Counted from the stretch's first letter, positions 1 through 9,474 are shown. The stretch is DNA of 64,000 nt from Pseudovibrio sp. Tun.PSC04-5.I4 (GCF_900104145.1 NZ_FNLB01000006.1:2005001-2069000); one strand, 5' to 3'. The notes: generated by a model not told the origin, from the sequence alone. Numbers and translations are program-made.

Positions 1-746
1 AAAGAACAGGCACCGATATTCAGGCGGCCTCCATCAAGACCCGCCATCGCGATGCTAAAGCCTTGCCCCTCATCGCCAACAAGATTCTCAACCGGAACAC
101 GACAATCCTCAAAGATCACCTGCGCTGTTGGCTGACTACACCAACCAAGTTTGTGCTCATTGGCCCCAAACGACAGACCGGGCGCATCTTTTTCAACCAC
201 AATGCAGGAAATACCCTTCGGGCCGTCTTCGCCCGTACGCACCATACACACATAGATATCCGAAACACCGCCACCGGAGATGAACGACTTGGACCCATTG
301 ATCACATAATGATCGCCATCCCGCACAGCTCGCGTTCGCAAAGACGCCGCATCCGAGCCAGCACCGGGCTCAGTCAAACAGTAACTTGCAATACTTTCCA
401 TGGAACATAGATCAGGCAGAAACTTCCGGCGCAGCTCATCGCTGCCATACCGGTCCAGCATTCCCGCAGCCATGTTGTGAATGGAAAGGAAAGCAGAGGT
501 GGAAACACATCCTTTGGAGAGTTCTTCAAAAATCAACGCCCCATCCAGACGCCCAAGCTGGGAACCGCCCACATCCTCGCGGACATAAAGCCCACCAAGA
601 CCCAACGCAGCAGCCTTACGCAGCACATCCACCGGGAAATGAGATTTGGCATCCCACTCAGCCGCGAATGGTGCCATTTCATCGCGTGCAAAATCTGCAG
701 CCATGTCAACAAACGCGCGTTGATCTTCGTTCAGTTCAAAATCCAT
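1..746 (-). CDS. acyl-CoA dehydrogenase, N-terminal 248 residues (runs off left edge)
   Basis: FAD-dependent alpha,beta-dehydrogenation of an acyl-CoA thioester. Reading the minus strand from the ATG at 746 gives MDFELNEDQRAFVDMAADFA, the usual helical N-terminal domain, then the FAD/substrate signature YCLTEPGAGSDAAS and SFISGGG of the middle beta domain, then the start of the C-terminal helical domain with DGGRLNIGACS near the window edge. That combination is closest to the isobutyryl-CoA/short-branched-chain group (ACAD8-like, valine degradation), which is an inference. A GGGATGGGTTCC stretch just upstream serves as ribosome binding site. The stop codon lies outside the window. Confidence 0.9.
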   Translation of the reverse strand, partial: MDFELNEDQRAFVDMAADFARDEMAPFAAEWDAKSHFPVDVLRKAAALGLGGLYVREDVGGSQLGRLDGALIFEELSKGCVSTSAFLSIHNMAAGMLDRYGSDELRRKFLPDLCSMESIASYCLTEPGAGSDAASLRTRAVRDGDHYVINGSKSFISGGGVSDIYVCMVRTGEDGPKGISCIVVEKDAPGLSFGANEHKLGWCSQPTAQVIFEDCRVPVENLVGDEGQGFSIAMAGLDGGRLNIGACS

Positions 747-1253
747 GGAACCCATCCTCCCAACTGACAGCCTCCCAAAACCGTCAGCGCAAATTATAAG
801 GGTACTGCAAGTGTGAAGTACCCAATCTCCAAAATAGTTGGGTCAATCGGTAGCCGCGCACAAAACCTGCGTCAATTCTCGGAAAGACCAAGATAAGACC
901 AATTGGCCATGCAAAATTGCAATGCATACACAACAACGCAGTGAAAACGCATTCCTTTCAAACCAACGCACCATTCCTCGCAAACACTGAGAATCATTTG
1001 AGACATAATTCGAATCTGTAGTTGCTCCCGTTTTAAGGGCTTCTCATGGATTTGACCGGTAATATTCCACCACTAAATAAAGGAGGTGAGCAAAACCCAT
1101 GCGCAGACCCTAAGAACCACTGGAACACCGAAATATTTTGCGTTTTATCAAGCAACTCCACCGTGCTATCTGACATCAAACAATATAGAAGTTCTAAGCA
1201 AGCCACACGCTTGCAAAAAAACGCCAAATAAACAGTCATTCAGGTGAGTAATT
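747..1253. other. intergenic region between acyl-CoA dehydrogenase and hemB
   Basis: A 507-base divergent gap that must hold promoters for both neighbours. No convincing protein gene: several short frames exist (for example 1046-1231) but none has family resemblance. The one notable element is a near-perfect Shine-Dalgarno sequence at 1079-1089 followed by a five-codon frame (see the separate entry). Confidence 0.5.
1079..1113 (+). promoter_or_regulatory. strong Shine-Dalgarno with a four-residue mini-ORF (possible leader peptide)
   Basis: The sequence AAGGAGGTGA at 1080-1089 matches the 16S anti-Shine-Dalgarno over about ten bases, far better than most ribosome binding sites in this window. 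Nine bases later comes ATG CGC AGA CCC TAA (Met-Arg-Arg-Pro-stop, 1099-1113), 140 bases before hemB. A leader peptide controlling hemB is possible; no terminator/antiterminator pair is obvious between the two. Confidence 0.3.
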
Positions 1254-2282
1254 ATGTCGTTTGCCAGAGAATCGCATTCTTCCATGGACATGAACCAGAT
1301 TTTGAACGGCCGCAGAATGCGCCGCAATCGCTCCAGCGACTGGTCACGCCGCTTAATCCGAGAAAATACTCTTACCGTCGACGATTTGATCTGGCCGATC
1401 TTTCTCATTGATGGGGTCAATAAAACCGAAGCCATCTCATCCATGCCCGGTGTAGAGCGTTACTCCGTAGATATGGCAGTTCGCGCCGCAGAACAGGCCG
1501 CTGAACTGGGTATTCCGGTTATTGCTTTATTCCCCAACACCGATCCCGGCTTGCGCGATGAAATGGGCACCGAAGCGCTCAACCCGGCTAACCTCACCTG
1601 CCGCGCCCTCCGCGCTATTAAAGCAGAAGGCTTTCCGGTCGGTTTGATGACAGACGTTGCACTCGACCCCTACACATCTCACGGTCACGATGGCCTGATG
1701 TCCGGTGATACCATCATCAACGATGAAACCGTAGATCAGCTGTGCCGTCAGTCACTTATTCAAGCCGAGGCAGGCGCGGATATCATCGCCCCCTCCGATA
1801 TGATGGATGGCCGCATTGGCTCCATCCGCGTTGCACTGGATGGCGCGGGCTATGACAACCTGCAAATCATGGCGTACTCCGCAAAATACGCCTCCGCCTT
1901 CTATGGTCCATTCCGCGATGCGGTTGGCTCCAACGCAAATCTTGTTGGCGACAAAAGAACTTACCAGATGGACCCGGCCAACTCAGACGAAGCTTTGAAA
2001 GAAGCTGAGCTGGATTTGGAAGAAGGGGCGGACATGATCATGATAAAGCCGGGAATGCCGTATCTGGACATCATCCGCCGTATCAAAGACACGTTCATGG
2101 CACCAACCTACGCCTATCAGGTCTCCGGGGAATACTCCATGATCTGTGCAGCCGCGCAAAACGGTTGGATGGACCGCGACAAAGCCATGTTGGAAAGCCT
2201 GATGGCCTTCAAACGCGCTGGCGCAGATGGTATTCTGACCTACTTTGCGCCAGAACTGGCGAAAAAATTAGGCGGCAAATAA
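1254..2282 (+). CDS. hemB: delta-aminolevulinic acid dehydratase (porphobilinogen synthase)
   Basis: Cytosolic haem/tetrapyrrole enzyme that condenses two 5-aminolevulinate molecules into porphobilinogen. 342 residues, normal for the family. The two active-site lysines are K211 in AYSAKYAS and K265 in MIMIKPGMPY (the Schiff-base lysine). The metal segment reads DVALDPYTSHGHDG at about 134-147, with Asp in place of the Cys residues of zinc enzymes, so this is the magnesium-type HemB usual in alphaproteobacteria. Start chosen at the ATG preceded by CAGGTGAG. The next gene begins 39 bases downstream, so the two may be co-transcribed. Confidence 0.97.
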   Translation: MSFARESHSSMDMNQILNGRRMRRNRSSDWSRRLIRENTLTVDDLIWPIFLIDGVNKTEAISSMPGVERYSVDMAVRAAEQAAELGIPVIALFPNTDPGLRDEMGTEALNPANLTCRALRAIKAEGFPVGLMTDVALDPYTSHGHDGLMSGDTIINDETVDQLCRQSLIQAEAGADIIAPSDMMDGRIGSIRVALDGAGYDNLQIMAYSAKYASAFYGPFRDAVGSNANLVGDKRTYQMDPANSDEALKEAELDLEEGADMIMIKPGMPYLDIIRRIKDTFMAPTYAYQVSGEYSMICAAAQNGWMDRDKAMLESLMAFKRAGADGILTYFAPELAKKLGGK

Positions 2283-2321
2283 GACCGCATAAACAACAAT
2301 AACACCTGTGAGAACAACATC

Positions 2322-3563
2322 ATGCCCAAGGTGAGTACACCTCTTCTGACCCTGTCAAAGATTGAGGAAGCTGCTAAAAACATCAAGGGAGCGGTGCTGG
2401 TAACGCCCCTCCTGCCCGCCATTCAATTGGATGCTCTCACAGAAGCTACTGTTTTCGTGAAATACGAGAACATGCAGGTAACAAATTCCTTTAAGGAGCG
2501 TGGCGCTCTCAACAAACTACTCCACCTGACAGAGACTGAACGACAGCGCGGCGTTATCGCTATGTCCGCTGGCAACCACGCACAGGCCGTGGCTCGCCAT
2601 GCACAACGCCTCGGCATCCCAGCTCTCATCGTTATGCCAAACGGCACACCCTACGTAAAAATTGAGTCGACCAAAGCCTTCGGCGCAGATGTTGTCCTCG
2701 CTGGCGAGACCGTAGATGATGCCAAACAGGAAGCAGATCGCCTCTCGGAAAAGCACGGCTATATCTGGGTTCACCCCTTCGATGATCTGGAGGTTATAGC
2801 CGGCCAAGGCACTATCGCTCTTGAGATGTTAAAAGACCAACCGGACTTAGATACGCTCATTGTTCCCATCGGCGGCGGCGGTATGATTTCCGGCATCGCC
2901 GTTGCAGCCAAAGCGATTAAGCCAGATATCGAGATCATTGGTGTTGAAAGCGAACTCTACCCGTCTATGTACGCGGCCCTGCGCAATCAACCAATGCAAT
3001 GCGGTGGCAACTCTCTGGCAGAAGGTATTGCCGTTAAAGTACCGGGAAAATTTACAAAACAGTTGGCAAAGCAATTTGTTGATGATGTGCTTTTGGTGTC
3101 TGAAAGCCAGATTGAGGAAGCCATCAACATCTTCCTGACACGCCTGAAGACTGTAGCAGAAGGCGCTGGTGCAGCAGGTCTTGCGGCCATGTTTGCCTAC
3201 CCGGAACGCTTCAAAGGCAAAAAGGTTGGACTTGTCCTTTGCGGCGGTAACATTAATCCCCGCCTCCTCAGCTCAATCGCGCTCCGCCAACTGGTCCGCC
3301 TGGGCAACATCATACACATCCGTTGCACCATACCGGATCGCCCTGGCATTTTAGGGGAGATCTCAACCTTGATTGGCGAGTTAGGCGGCAACATTTTAGA
3401 AGTCTCTCATCATCGTCTCTTCCTTGATGTTTCTGTTAAGGGGGCAACACTGGATGTTGCAATTGAAACCCGCGACAGACAGCATGCCCATGAAATTACC
3501 AATGCATTGGAAGCAAGAGATATTCACGTTTCTTACTCGTCATCCGGCGAAATGCGACTTTAA
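2322..3563 (+). CDS. ilvA: threonine ammonia-lyase (threonine dehydratase) with C-terminal ACT domain
   Basis: PLP enzyme converting L-threonine to 2-oxobutyrate and ammonia, feeding isoleucine synthesis or threonine breakdown. 413 residues. The PLP lysine is K58 in NSFKERGALN; the phosphate-binding glycine loop is IGGGGMISG near residue 185. A single regulatory ACT domain follows from about residue 335 (RPGILGEISTLIGELGGNIL). This is the medium-length single-ACT form rather than the long two-domain IlvA, so a catabolic role is also possible. It follows hemB by 39 bases. Confidence 0.93.
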   Translation: MPKVSTPLLTLSKIEEAAKNIKGAVLVTPLLPAIQLDALTEATVFVKYENMQVTNSFKERGALNKLLHLTETERQRGVIAMSAGNHAQAVARHAQRLGIPALIVMPNGTPYVKIESTKAFGADVVLAGETVDDAKQEADRLSEKHGYIWVHPFDDLEVIAGQGTIALEMLKDQPDLDTLIVPIGGGGMISGIAVAAKAIKPDIEIIGVESELYPSMYAALRNQPMQCGGNSLAEGIAVKVPGKFTKQLAKQFVDDVLLVSESQIEEAINIFLTRLKTVAEGAGAAGLAAMFAYPERFKGKKVGLVLCGGNINPRLLSSIALRQLVRLGNIIHIRCTIPDRPGILGEISTLIGELGGNILEVSHHRLFLDVSVKGATLDVAIETRDRQHAHEITNALEARDIHVSYSSSGEMRL

Positions 3564-3724
3564 GCGAGCAGGTTGAGATCACCTCGGTATCTGTCAAAAA
3601 CAACCAGCGAAAATGTAAGCAAGAATTGTTTACTACTCCCGCTTGAAACTTATAGGTCGCACACCTAATTCAATAAAGTACGCTGGGGCACTTTCCGGCA
3701 CCATTTTATTTAACCGAGGCAGAA

Positions 3725-4213
3725 ATGAGCCAAGACTTGAGCGCCCAACCTAACCCATTCTTCGATCCGTACCTCAACCCGGCCCTTTTTGACGGGGTTC
3801 GGAAAAAACGCGTTTTTGCCAGTATTTTTGACATCATCGCAATCACAATCGTCTCCGCCATCGCCTATTTTGTGGTTGGGTTCCTGGGCATTCTCACGCT
3901 TGGTCTGGCTTGGTTGTTGTTACCTGCCATTTGGCCACTTGTTGCCCTTGCCTACACTGCGTTTTCTCTGGGTGGATTCAGCTCTGCAACTCCGGGCATG
4001 CGGGCATTTGGTTTGGAAATGCGTCTCAACAACGGAGCGCGGCCCTACCCACTATTTGCAGCTATTCATGCATTGCTCTTTTATTTCTCAGTAACAGTGC
4101 TTAGCCCTTTTATTCTCATAGTCTCATTGTTTAGTGACCAGAAGCGCTTGCTCCATGATATCCTCCTTGGTGCCGTTATTATGAATTCCCCGGTGGATAG
4201 TCTGCATCGATAA
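3725..4213 (+). CDS. RDD family membrane protein
   Basis: Small inner-membrane protein of 162 residues with the conserved Arg and Asp of the RDD family in KRVFASIFDIIAIT (about 29-42) and the second Asp in DQKRLLHDILLG (about 137-148). Three to four hydrophobic segments are visible at roughly 35-55, 58-80 and 108-132. The family function is unsettled; some members affect ion transport. It stands alone, 161 bases after ilvA. Its ATG is preceded by ACCGAGGCAGAA. Confidence 0.85.
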   Translation: MSQDLSAQPNPFFDPYLNPALFDGVRKKRVFASIFDIIAITIVSAIAYFVVGFLGILTLGLAWLLLPAIWPLVALAYTAFSLGGFSSATPGMRAFGLEMRLNNGARPYPLFAAIHALLFYFSVTVLSPFILIVSLFSDQKRLLHDILLGAVIMNSPVDSLHR

Positions 4214-4296
4214 CTCAGCAATGATGCAACGTGCAGTGACGAACCTGCCGAGACCCTCTAGTAACGTGGAGTAGAGTAGCACGAGCGGGGACGCGC

Positions 4297-6129
4297 ATGG
4301 AGAGCCTGAACATACCGATGATCCTGACCTTTACGGTCATCGGCTTCACGATTATCCTTTATGCGCTGGAACGCATTGCCATTGAAATCACAGCATTAGG
4401 CTCAATAGTAGCTCTCATGCTGATTTTCATGGTCTTCCCACAAACTTTAAACGGCATGCCCATAGGCCCTGAAGATTTCCTCTCCGGGTTTTCCAATCAA
4501 GCGCTGATCACCGTGATCTGCCTGCTGATTGTAGGGCAAGGCCTGTTTCAAACTGATGCGCTCGACAAACCGGCGCAAGCTATTCTCAAAATGTCAAAAA
4601 AACGTCGCTGGCTTGCCACAGGCCCATTACTAATTACCGTTGGTATTGTCAGTGCGTTTTTGAACAACACCCCGGTCGTGGTCATTGCTTTGCCGATTTT
4701 GACCACCGTCGCGGCCGCACATCACACCTCATCCTCGCGTTTTCTTATGCCCCTCTCGTTTATTACCATATTGGGCGGCATGACGACGATGATTGGCTCA
4801 TCCACAAACTTGCTTGTTGCCAATGTTGCCAACGCAACCGGTGAAGTCCGCATCAATTTCTTCACGTTCACAGCCTTCGGCGCAATCCTCGCGGCTGTTG
4901 GCGCAGTCTACGTCCTTGTCATCATGCCAAAAATTCTCAAACCACGTCAAAGCATGGCGGATGAATTCAAAGGCAAAGATGGTCGCCAGTTTATCGCGCA
5001 AATTCCAATCGTATACGGTCATCCACTCGTTGGCGAAAAAGCCATAGCAGGCATGTTCCCGGCTCTGAGCCAAATGACGGTCCGTCTGATCCAGCGCGGT
5101 GAACGCCCATTGCTTCCTCCATTTGAGGATATCGTGCTGCAGCCGGGCGACACTGTCATTGTCGCTGCCACACGCGAGACACTCACCAAAGCCATAAGCC
5201 AGCGCCATCCGCTATTACCCGCCGATGCAAACGAAAGCCCGACCAGCGACGCAGAACACGCAACACCCACAGGCGCACTTACTCTCGCTGAAGCGGTGAT
5301 CGCACCGGGCTCACGCCTGATTGGCCGCACCTTGTCTATGACCAGCTTCCACGCTGATACCGGATGTGTTGTCACCGGCCTTCAACGCCGCAGCCGCATG
5401 CCGCGAATGCCCATGACAGACATTCGCATGGAATCCGGTGATGTTCTGCTCATTGCGGGAAATCGTGAAGAAATCAACCAGTTACGCGGCAACCGCGATG
5501 TCTTGCTCATGGACTGGTCGGCCACTGAACTCCCTCAGCGCCAATATGCGCGCCGTGCCTTGTCTATTTTTGTTGTAATGATCGGCCTTGCCGTATCAGG
5601 CGTGGTTCCAATTGTAGTCGCCTCCATCGCCGCTACATTTGCCATGATCCTTTGTGGCTGCCTCAACATTCGCCAAACCTTAAGAACCATCGACAGCCGT
5701 ATTTTCATGCTGATTGGCGCATCCATCGCTGCCTCGTTAGCACTGGAAGCAACGGGTGGTGACAACGCCATAGCAGAAGCTCTGCTCACAATAGCAGATG
5801 GACGATCCCCAGCCTTCGTGCTCTCCCTGCTCTTCGCAGTTGTTGCTGTTTTAACGAACCTTTTGAGCAACAACGCAACAGCTGTTCTCTTTACACCTAT
5901 CGCAATTGAAATGGCACATCGAACCGGCGTTCCAGTAGAGCCGTTTATTGTCTGCCTTATTTTTGCAGCCAACTGCTCCTTTGCGACGCCGATTGGATAC
6001 CAAACCAACCTTATCGTTATGGGCCCAGGCCACTACCGCTTTTCAGATTTTCTGGTCGCCGGCACACCTCTCGCCATAATCATATGGTTGACCTTCTCAC
6101 TTGTTGCTCCTTACTATTATAATTTATAG
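4297..6129 (+). CDS. SLC13-type anion/sodium symporter with two RCK_C (TrkA_C) domains
   Basis: Inner-membrane transporter of 610 residues. Two hydrophobic halves of about 200 residues carry the pseudo-repeated pore motifs NNTPVVVIALPI (near 128) and SNNATAVLFTPI (near 528). Between them sits a cytoplasmic region of about 200 residues with two TrkA_C-like modules (LQPGDTVIVAA near 285 and MESGDVLLIAG near 380). Such proteins move sulfate, dicarboxylates or similar anions; the substrate cannot be read here. The ATG is preceded by GAGCGGGGA. The next gene starts only 37 bases past the stop. Confidence 0.87.
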   Translation: MESLNIPMILTFTVIGFTIILYALERIAIEITALGSIVALMLIFMVFPQTLNGMPIGPEDFLSGFSNQALITVICLLIVGQGLFQTDALDKPAQAILKMSKKRRWLATGPLLITVGIVSAFLNNTPVVVIALPILTTVAAAHHTSSSRFLMPLSFITILGGMTTMIGSSTNLLVANVANATGEVRINFFTFTAFGAILAAVGAVYVLVIMPKILKPRQSMADEFKGKDGRQFIAQIPIVYGHPLVGEKAIAGMFPALSQMTVRLIQRGERPLLPPFEDIVLQPGDTVIVAATRETLTKAISQRHPLLPADANESPTSDAEHATPTGALTLAEAVIAPGSRLIGRTLSMTSFHADTGCVVTGLQRRSRMPRMPMTDIRMESGDVLLIAGNREEINQLRGNRDVLLMDWSATELPQRQYARRALSIFVVMIGLAVSGVVPIVVASIAATFAMILCGCLNIRQTLRTIDSRIFMLIGASIAASLALEATGGDNAIAEALLTIADGRSPAFVLSLLFAVVAVLTNLLSNNATAVLFTPIAIEMAHRTGVPVEPFIVCLIFAANCSFATPIGYQTNLIVMGPGHYRFSDFLVAGTPLAIIIWLTFSLVAPYYYNL

Positions 6130-6166
6130 GGTAAAGAGGACAAACGAGAAGAAGAGGAGGCGCTTG

Positions 6167-6913
6167 GTGACACGGCAACCCTATGAAAATCCGCAGTTTT
6201 ATCTGACCGCCCCTACAGAATGCCCCTACCTGCCAGGTCGCAAAGAACGCAAAGTCTTTACGCATCTTGTCGGGCCTAATGCCCCAGCGCTCAACGATGT
6301 GTTAACGCAAGGCGGTTTTCGTCGGTCGCAAAACATTGCCTATCGCCCAGCCTGCGAAGAGTGCAGAGCCTGCATCTCCATCAGAGTATGCGTCAGCGAG
6401 TTTCAATGGACCAAATCTTTGAAGCGCGTATGGAAAGACAACCACGACCTCATCGGCGCAGAACTTCCAGCCGGTCCATCAACAGAACAATACGACCTGT
6501 TTCATGAGTACCTAAGTGCCCGTCATACCGACGGAGGCATGACAGAGATGTCCCCCATGGAGTATTCTATGATGGTGGAAGACACCCATGTGAACACAGC
6601 AATCATCGAATATCGCAAAAGAGGTATAGACAGTTTCATCACAGGAGCAGGAGATGGACCTTTAATCGGTGTCGTGCTGACTGATCGACTTTGCGACGGC
6701 CTCTCCATGGTTTACTCGTTCTTCGATCATAATGAGACCACCAGAAGCCTCGGCACATTCATGATCTTGGATCATATCGTTAGAGCACAACACTTAGGTC
6801 TGCCCTATGTCTATCTGGGGTACTGGGTCGAAGGCTCTCCAAAAATGACATACAAAGAGCGTTTTAAACCACAAGAACACCTTGGCGGACAAGGATGGGA
6901 ACGCCGCGATTAG
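6167..6913 (+). CDS. bpt: aspartate/glutamate leucyltransferase (L,F-transferase of the ATE/Bpt family)
   Basis: Transfers leucine from Leu-tRNA to proteins with N-terminal Asp or Glu, creating an N-degron for ClpS/ClpAP. 248 residues from the chosen GTG start; it is preceded by GAAGAGGAGG, whereas an in-frame ATG at 6101 would overlap the transporter and add an atypical basic extension. Seen: the N-terminal FYLTAPTECPYLPGRKERKV segment, the cysteine cluster ACEECRACIS (about 62-71) and the C-terminal YLGYWVEGSPKMTYKERFKP signature of the family. Convergent with the next gene. Confidence 0.93.
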   Translation: MTRQPYENPQFYLTAPTECPYLPGRKERKVFTHLVGPNAPALNDVLTQGGFRRSQNIAYRPACEECRACISIRVCVSEFQWTKSLKRVWKDNHDLIGAELPAGPSTEQYDLFHEYLSARHTDGGMTEMSPMEYSMMVEDTHVNTAIIEYRKRGIDSFITGAGDGPLIGVVLTDRLCDGLSMVYSFFDHNETTRSLGTFMILDHIVRAQHLGLPYVYLGYWVEGSPKMTYKERFKPQEHLGGQGWERRD

Positions 6914-6922
6914 CCGCAAAAT

Positions 6923-7597
6923 CTAACTTAAGTCTCTCAGGTAATTACGGACATTCAAAAACACCTCTGTAAATTCCTCAGATGTTATTCGCCGAGTGTT
7001 CACGTTGTAGCGCGAACAGTGGAAGCTGGAAAACATCCGTAACCGTTCCGTCAGTTGCACTTCACTTTCATGCGCGAACGGATTTTCTTTTGGTTTACGA
7101 TCGAATGCTTTGAGAAGCTCCTCATGAGCAGTTCGCCCAACTGCCACAACAACTCGAGTTGCGGGACTTGCCTCCATAGAGGCTAGAAAAAATGGCCTAC
7201 AGGCCTGAATTTCAATAGGTTTCGGGATATTTTTGGGCGGCATGCACTTTACAACATTGGTGATGCGCGCATTTAGCGGTTCAATTCCGGCGGATTGATC
7301 AGTTTCGCTAAGGTATTTCGCAAATCCGCTCGTCGTCAGTGCCGTATTGAGCATTTCACCGGAGAAATCACCAAAGAACGGGATACCAGTTCTATTGCCC
7401 CCTTTGTGCCCGGGGGCAAGCCCAACAACAATCAGCGATGCATTGACTGGTCCAAAATCCAGCACCGGAGCATTGTGCCAATCTGGATGTAGCCCTCGGA
7501 GTTCGGCCCTATATGAAACAAGCCGGGGACAGAGTGCACACTCCCTCCCCGGCTTGTTCAAATTCGTTGAGTTTTGACGGACCCTAGTAGTCGTCAT
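6923..7597 (-). CDS. uracil-DNA glycosylase, family 5 (UdgB)-like
   Basis: Base-excision repair enzyme that removes uracil from DNA. 224 residues from the ATG at 7597; a start at 7651 would lie inside the upstream gene. Cysteines CALCPRL near the N terminus and a further Cys in NVVKCMPPKN fit the Fe-S-containing superfamily. Motif A reads GLAPGHKGGNRTGIPFFGD, the family-5 style rather than the GEAPG of family 4; motif B is FHCSRYNVNTRRIT. The start overlaps the end of the NYN gene by 14 bases, so translation is probably coupled. No previously described partner function links the two. Confidence 0.87.
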   Translation of the reverse strand: MTTTRVRQNSTNLNKPGRECALCPRLVSYRAELRGLHPDWHNAPVLDFGPVNASLIVVGLAPGHKGGNRTGIPFFGDFSGEMLNTALTTSGFAKYLSETDQSAGIEPLNARITNVVKCMPPKNIPKPIEIQACRPFFLASMEASPATRVVVAVGRTAHEELLKAFDRKPKENPFAHESEVQLTERLRMFSSFHCSRYNVNTRRITSEEFTEVFLNVRNYLRDLS

Positions 7598-8168
7598 CCC
7601 CGGCTTCTTGTTCTTCTGCAACCAAACGAGGTGGACGCTCATTTGGATCACGGCCCACGCGCTGCATCAGCGAGGACAGTTCGATGAAATGATCAGCCTG
7701 ACGACGAAGATCATCAGCTATCATTGGCGGTTGTGTCTGAAGCGTTGAAACAACAGAAACTTTCCGGCCACGACGCTGAAGAGCCTCAACCAGCGAACGG
7801 AAATCACCATCGCCGGAGAACAGAACGATATGATCAACATGGTCAATCAATTGCATGGCATCAACAGCCAGCTCGATGTCCATATTGCCTTTGATTTTGC
7901 GGCGACCTGAGGAATCCACAAATTCCTTTACAGGCTTAGTAACCACTTTATAGCCATTGTAATCCAGCCAATCGATCAGAGGTCGAATGGATGAATACTC
8001 CTGCTCTTCTACAAGTGCTGTATAGTAATAAGCACGAAGCAGGTAACCCTTGGATTGAAATTCTTTCAAGAGACGCTTGTAATCGATATCGAAGCCAATA
8101 GCTTTCGCTGTCGAATATAGGTTCGCTCCATCAATGAATAAAGCAATCTTTTCGCGGGGATCAAACAT
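7584..8168 (-). CDS. NYN domain protein (LabA/DUF88 family)
   Basis: 194 residues with a PIN-like NYN nuclease fold: acidic residues in IALFIDGANLY (near 8-18), a central KGNMDIELAVDAM (near 93-105) and FSGDGDFRSLVEAL (near 116-129). These give the expected metal-binding Asp set, so RNA cleavage is likely but unproven for this group. The C-terminal 20 residues are acidic and low-complexity. It is followed by udgB with overlap, and preceded by an 800-base gap holding its promoter. Confidence 0.88.
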   Translation of the reverse strand: MFDPREKIALFIDGANLYSTAKAIGFDIDYKRLLKEFQSKGYLLRAYYYTALVEEQEYSSIRPLIDWLDYNGYKVVTKPVKEFVDSSGRRKIKGNMDIELAVDAMQLIDHVDHIVLFSGDGDFRSLVEALQRRGRKVSVVSTLQTQPPMIADDLRRQADHFIELSSLMQRVGRDPNERPPRLVAEEQEAGDDDY

Positions 8169-8981
8169 ATTATTTTTAGCCTTTCCGCTGCACAGACGCG
8201 TAAGTCAGTAACATTCTATAAGCAATAACTTTCTCGGCATGACGCTTTGCTGTCGTGACACGCCTAGAAACTATGCCATTCTAATTGACCCGGTTGCACT
8301 CTACGTTAAATCGAATACGCATTCGTTACGGACAAACATAAAACCTTGCCCCACTGTGCGTATATTGCATTGGTCCAGTTAATATTGAACCAATACGGCT
8401 CGATTCACCGGACAGAAACTAAAACAAGATGAATGAAATGTACAGATAGCACCTTGCATAAATTAACAGGAACTCATCAAATAAAACTCTTTATTATTAT
8501 AGAGCCAACTTGACTTCTGAAGAAACTACTGGAAAGTAATCCAATAGAAACAACATTTCCTTGTTTATTCAAACTAAAATCCACCCGAGAGTAATCAGGA
8601 TGGAAATTTAGTTAATGCGCTCAGTTTATATTTTTTCACCAATTTCAATTCCAGTATGCAATCCGAATACCAGTTTTTTCGAGGACTTAAAGATCTATGC
8701 TTTCTAATCCTCAGAAAAAGACAGTATTAATAGAATATTCCAGACCGCTCTGTGCTTTAAAACAAATTTCAACATTAAATTGTGAGTTTAGTTTATGCAC
8801 CTGAGACCTAAAGCCCCCAATTCTATTGGGCCTAATCTTAATGCTAAAAACGCCCCCAATTATCGCCTGAATAATAAGATATAACGGGGTTACACAAAAA
8901 ATGGTGAAACGGCACTTGCCTTGTTTCAAGAAGCGATCTATGTGTACCCACTAAATTTCCAGCATATTACGGAGTGATCGA
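8169..8981. other. AT-rich intergenic region between NYN gene and rpoZ
   Basis: An 813-base divergent gap, clearly richer in A+T than its neighbours from about 8280 to 8940. No frame of useful length with protein-family resemblance; 8711-8929 on the minus strand is open but featureless. It contains an inverted repeat with arms at 8369-8377 (ATTGGTCCA) and 8386-8394 (TGAACCAAT), one mismatch, and presumably the rpoZ-rsh promoter near its right end. It may be a relic of lost sequence. Confidence 0.45.
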
Positions 8982-9377
8982 ATGGCACGTGTGACCGTCG
9001 AAGATTGCGTCGACAAGGTTGAAAACCGGTTCGAACTGGTTCTTCTTGCCAGCCATCGCGCCAGAATGATTTCAAGTGGTTCGCCACTGACAATCGACCG
9101 CGACAACGATAAGAACCCAGTTTGTGCGCTTCGCGAAATCGCTGACGAGACTGTGAGCCCTGAAGATCTTAAAGAAGATCTCATTCACTCTCTTCAGAAA
9201 TTCGTGGAAGTGGACGAGCCAGAAACAGAAACAGCACCGATGGTTCCAAGTGATCCACAGCAGCTTCAAATCAATGCAGTGGACGACTCTGAAGTCGAAT
9301 TCGACCGCATTACTGAAGAAGACCTGTTGAAGGGACTCGAAGGCTTGGTACCGCCGGAACGTTCTGACGACTACTAA
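8982..9377 (+). CDS. rpoZ: RNA polymerase omega subunit
   Basis: Small subunit that clamps the beta' C terminus and supports ppGpp sensing. 131 residues starting MARVTVEDCVDKVENRFEL, the alphaproteobacterial omega consensus, then ASHRARMISSG and CALREIADETV. The C-terminal half is acidic and ends in TEEDLLKGLEGLVPPERSDD, usual for rhizobial omegas. A GGAGTGA site precedes the ATG. It lies directly before rsh, the (p)ppGpp enzyme gene, but a good terminator separates the two. Confidence 0.97.
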   Translation: MARVTVEDCVDKVENRFELVLLASHRARMISSGSPLTIDRDNDKNPVCALREIADETVSPEDLKEDLIHSLQKFVEVDEPETETAPMVPSDPQQLQINAVDDSEVEFDRITEEDLLKGLEGLVPPERSDDY

Positions 9378-9398
9378 GTAGCCTTCACGCAGGATGTC

Positions 9399-9431
9399 GG
9401 CGTCGGCCGGGCCGACGCCTCGCATTTTTTT
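9399..9431 (+). terminator. rho-independent terminator after rpoZ
   Basis: Perfect nine-base stem GGCGTCGGC / GCCGACGCC (9399-9407 and 9411-9419) with a three-base loop, followed by a run of seven T at 9425-9431. It sits 21 bases past the rpoZ stop and 44 before rsh, so rsh either has its own promoter or depends on read-through. Confidence 0.85.
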
Positions 9432-9474
9432 GGTACGGCCATAGCTTATTTAGAAGTGAAGCGGCCGCCCCAAA

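Noticed and set aside
1046..1247. Short plus-strand frames upstream of hemB (1046-1231 and 1086-1247).
   Set aside because: Composition is not protein-like, and the GTG of the second lies inside the Shine-Dalgarno itself.
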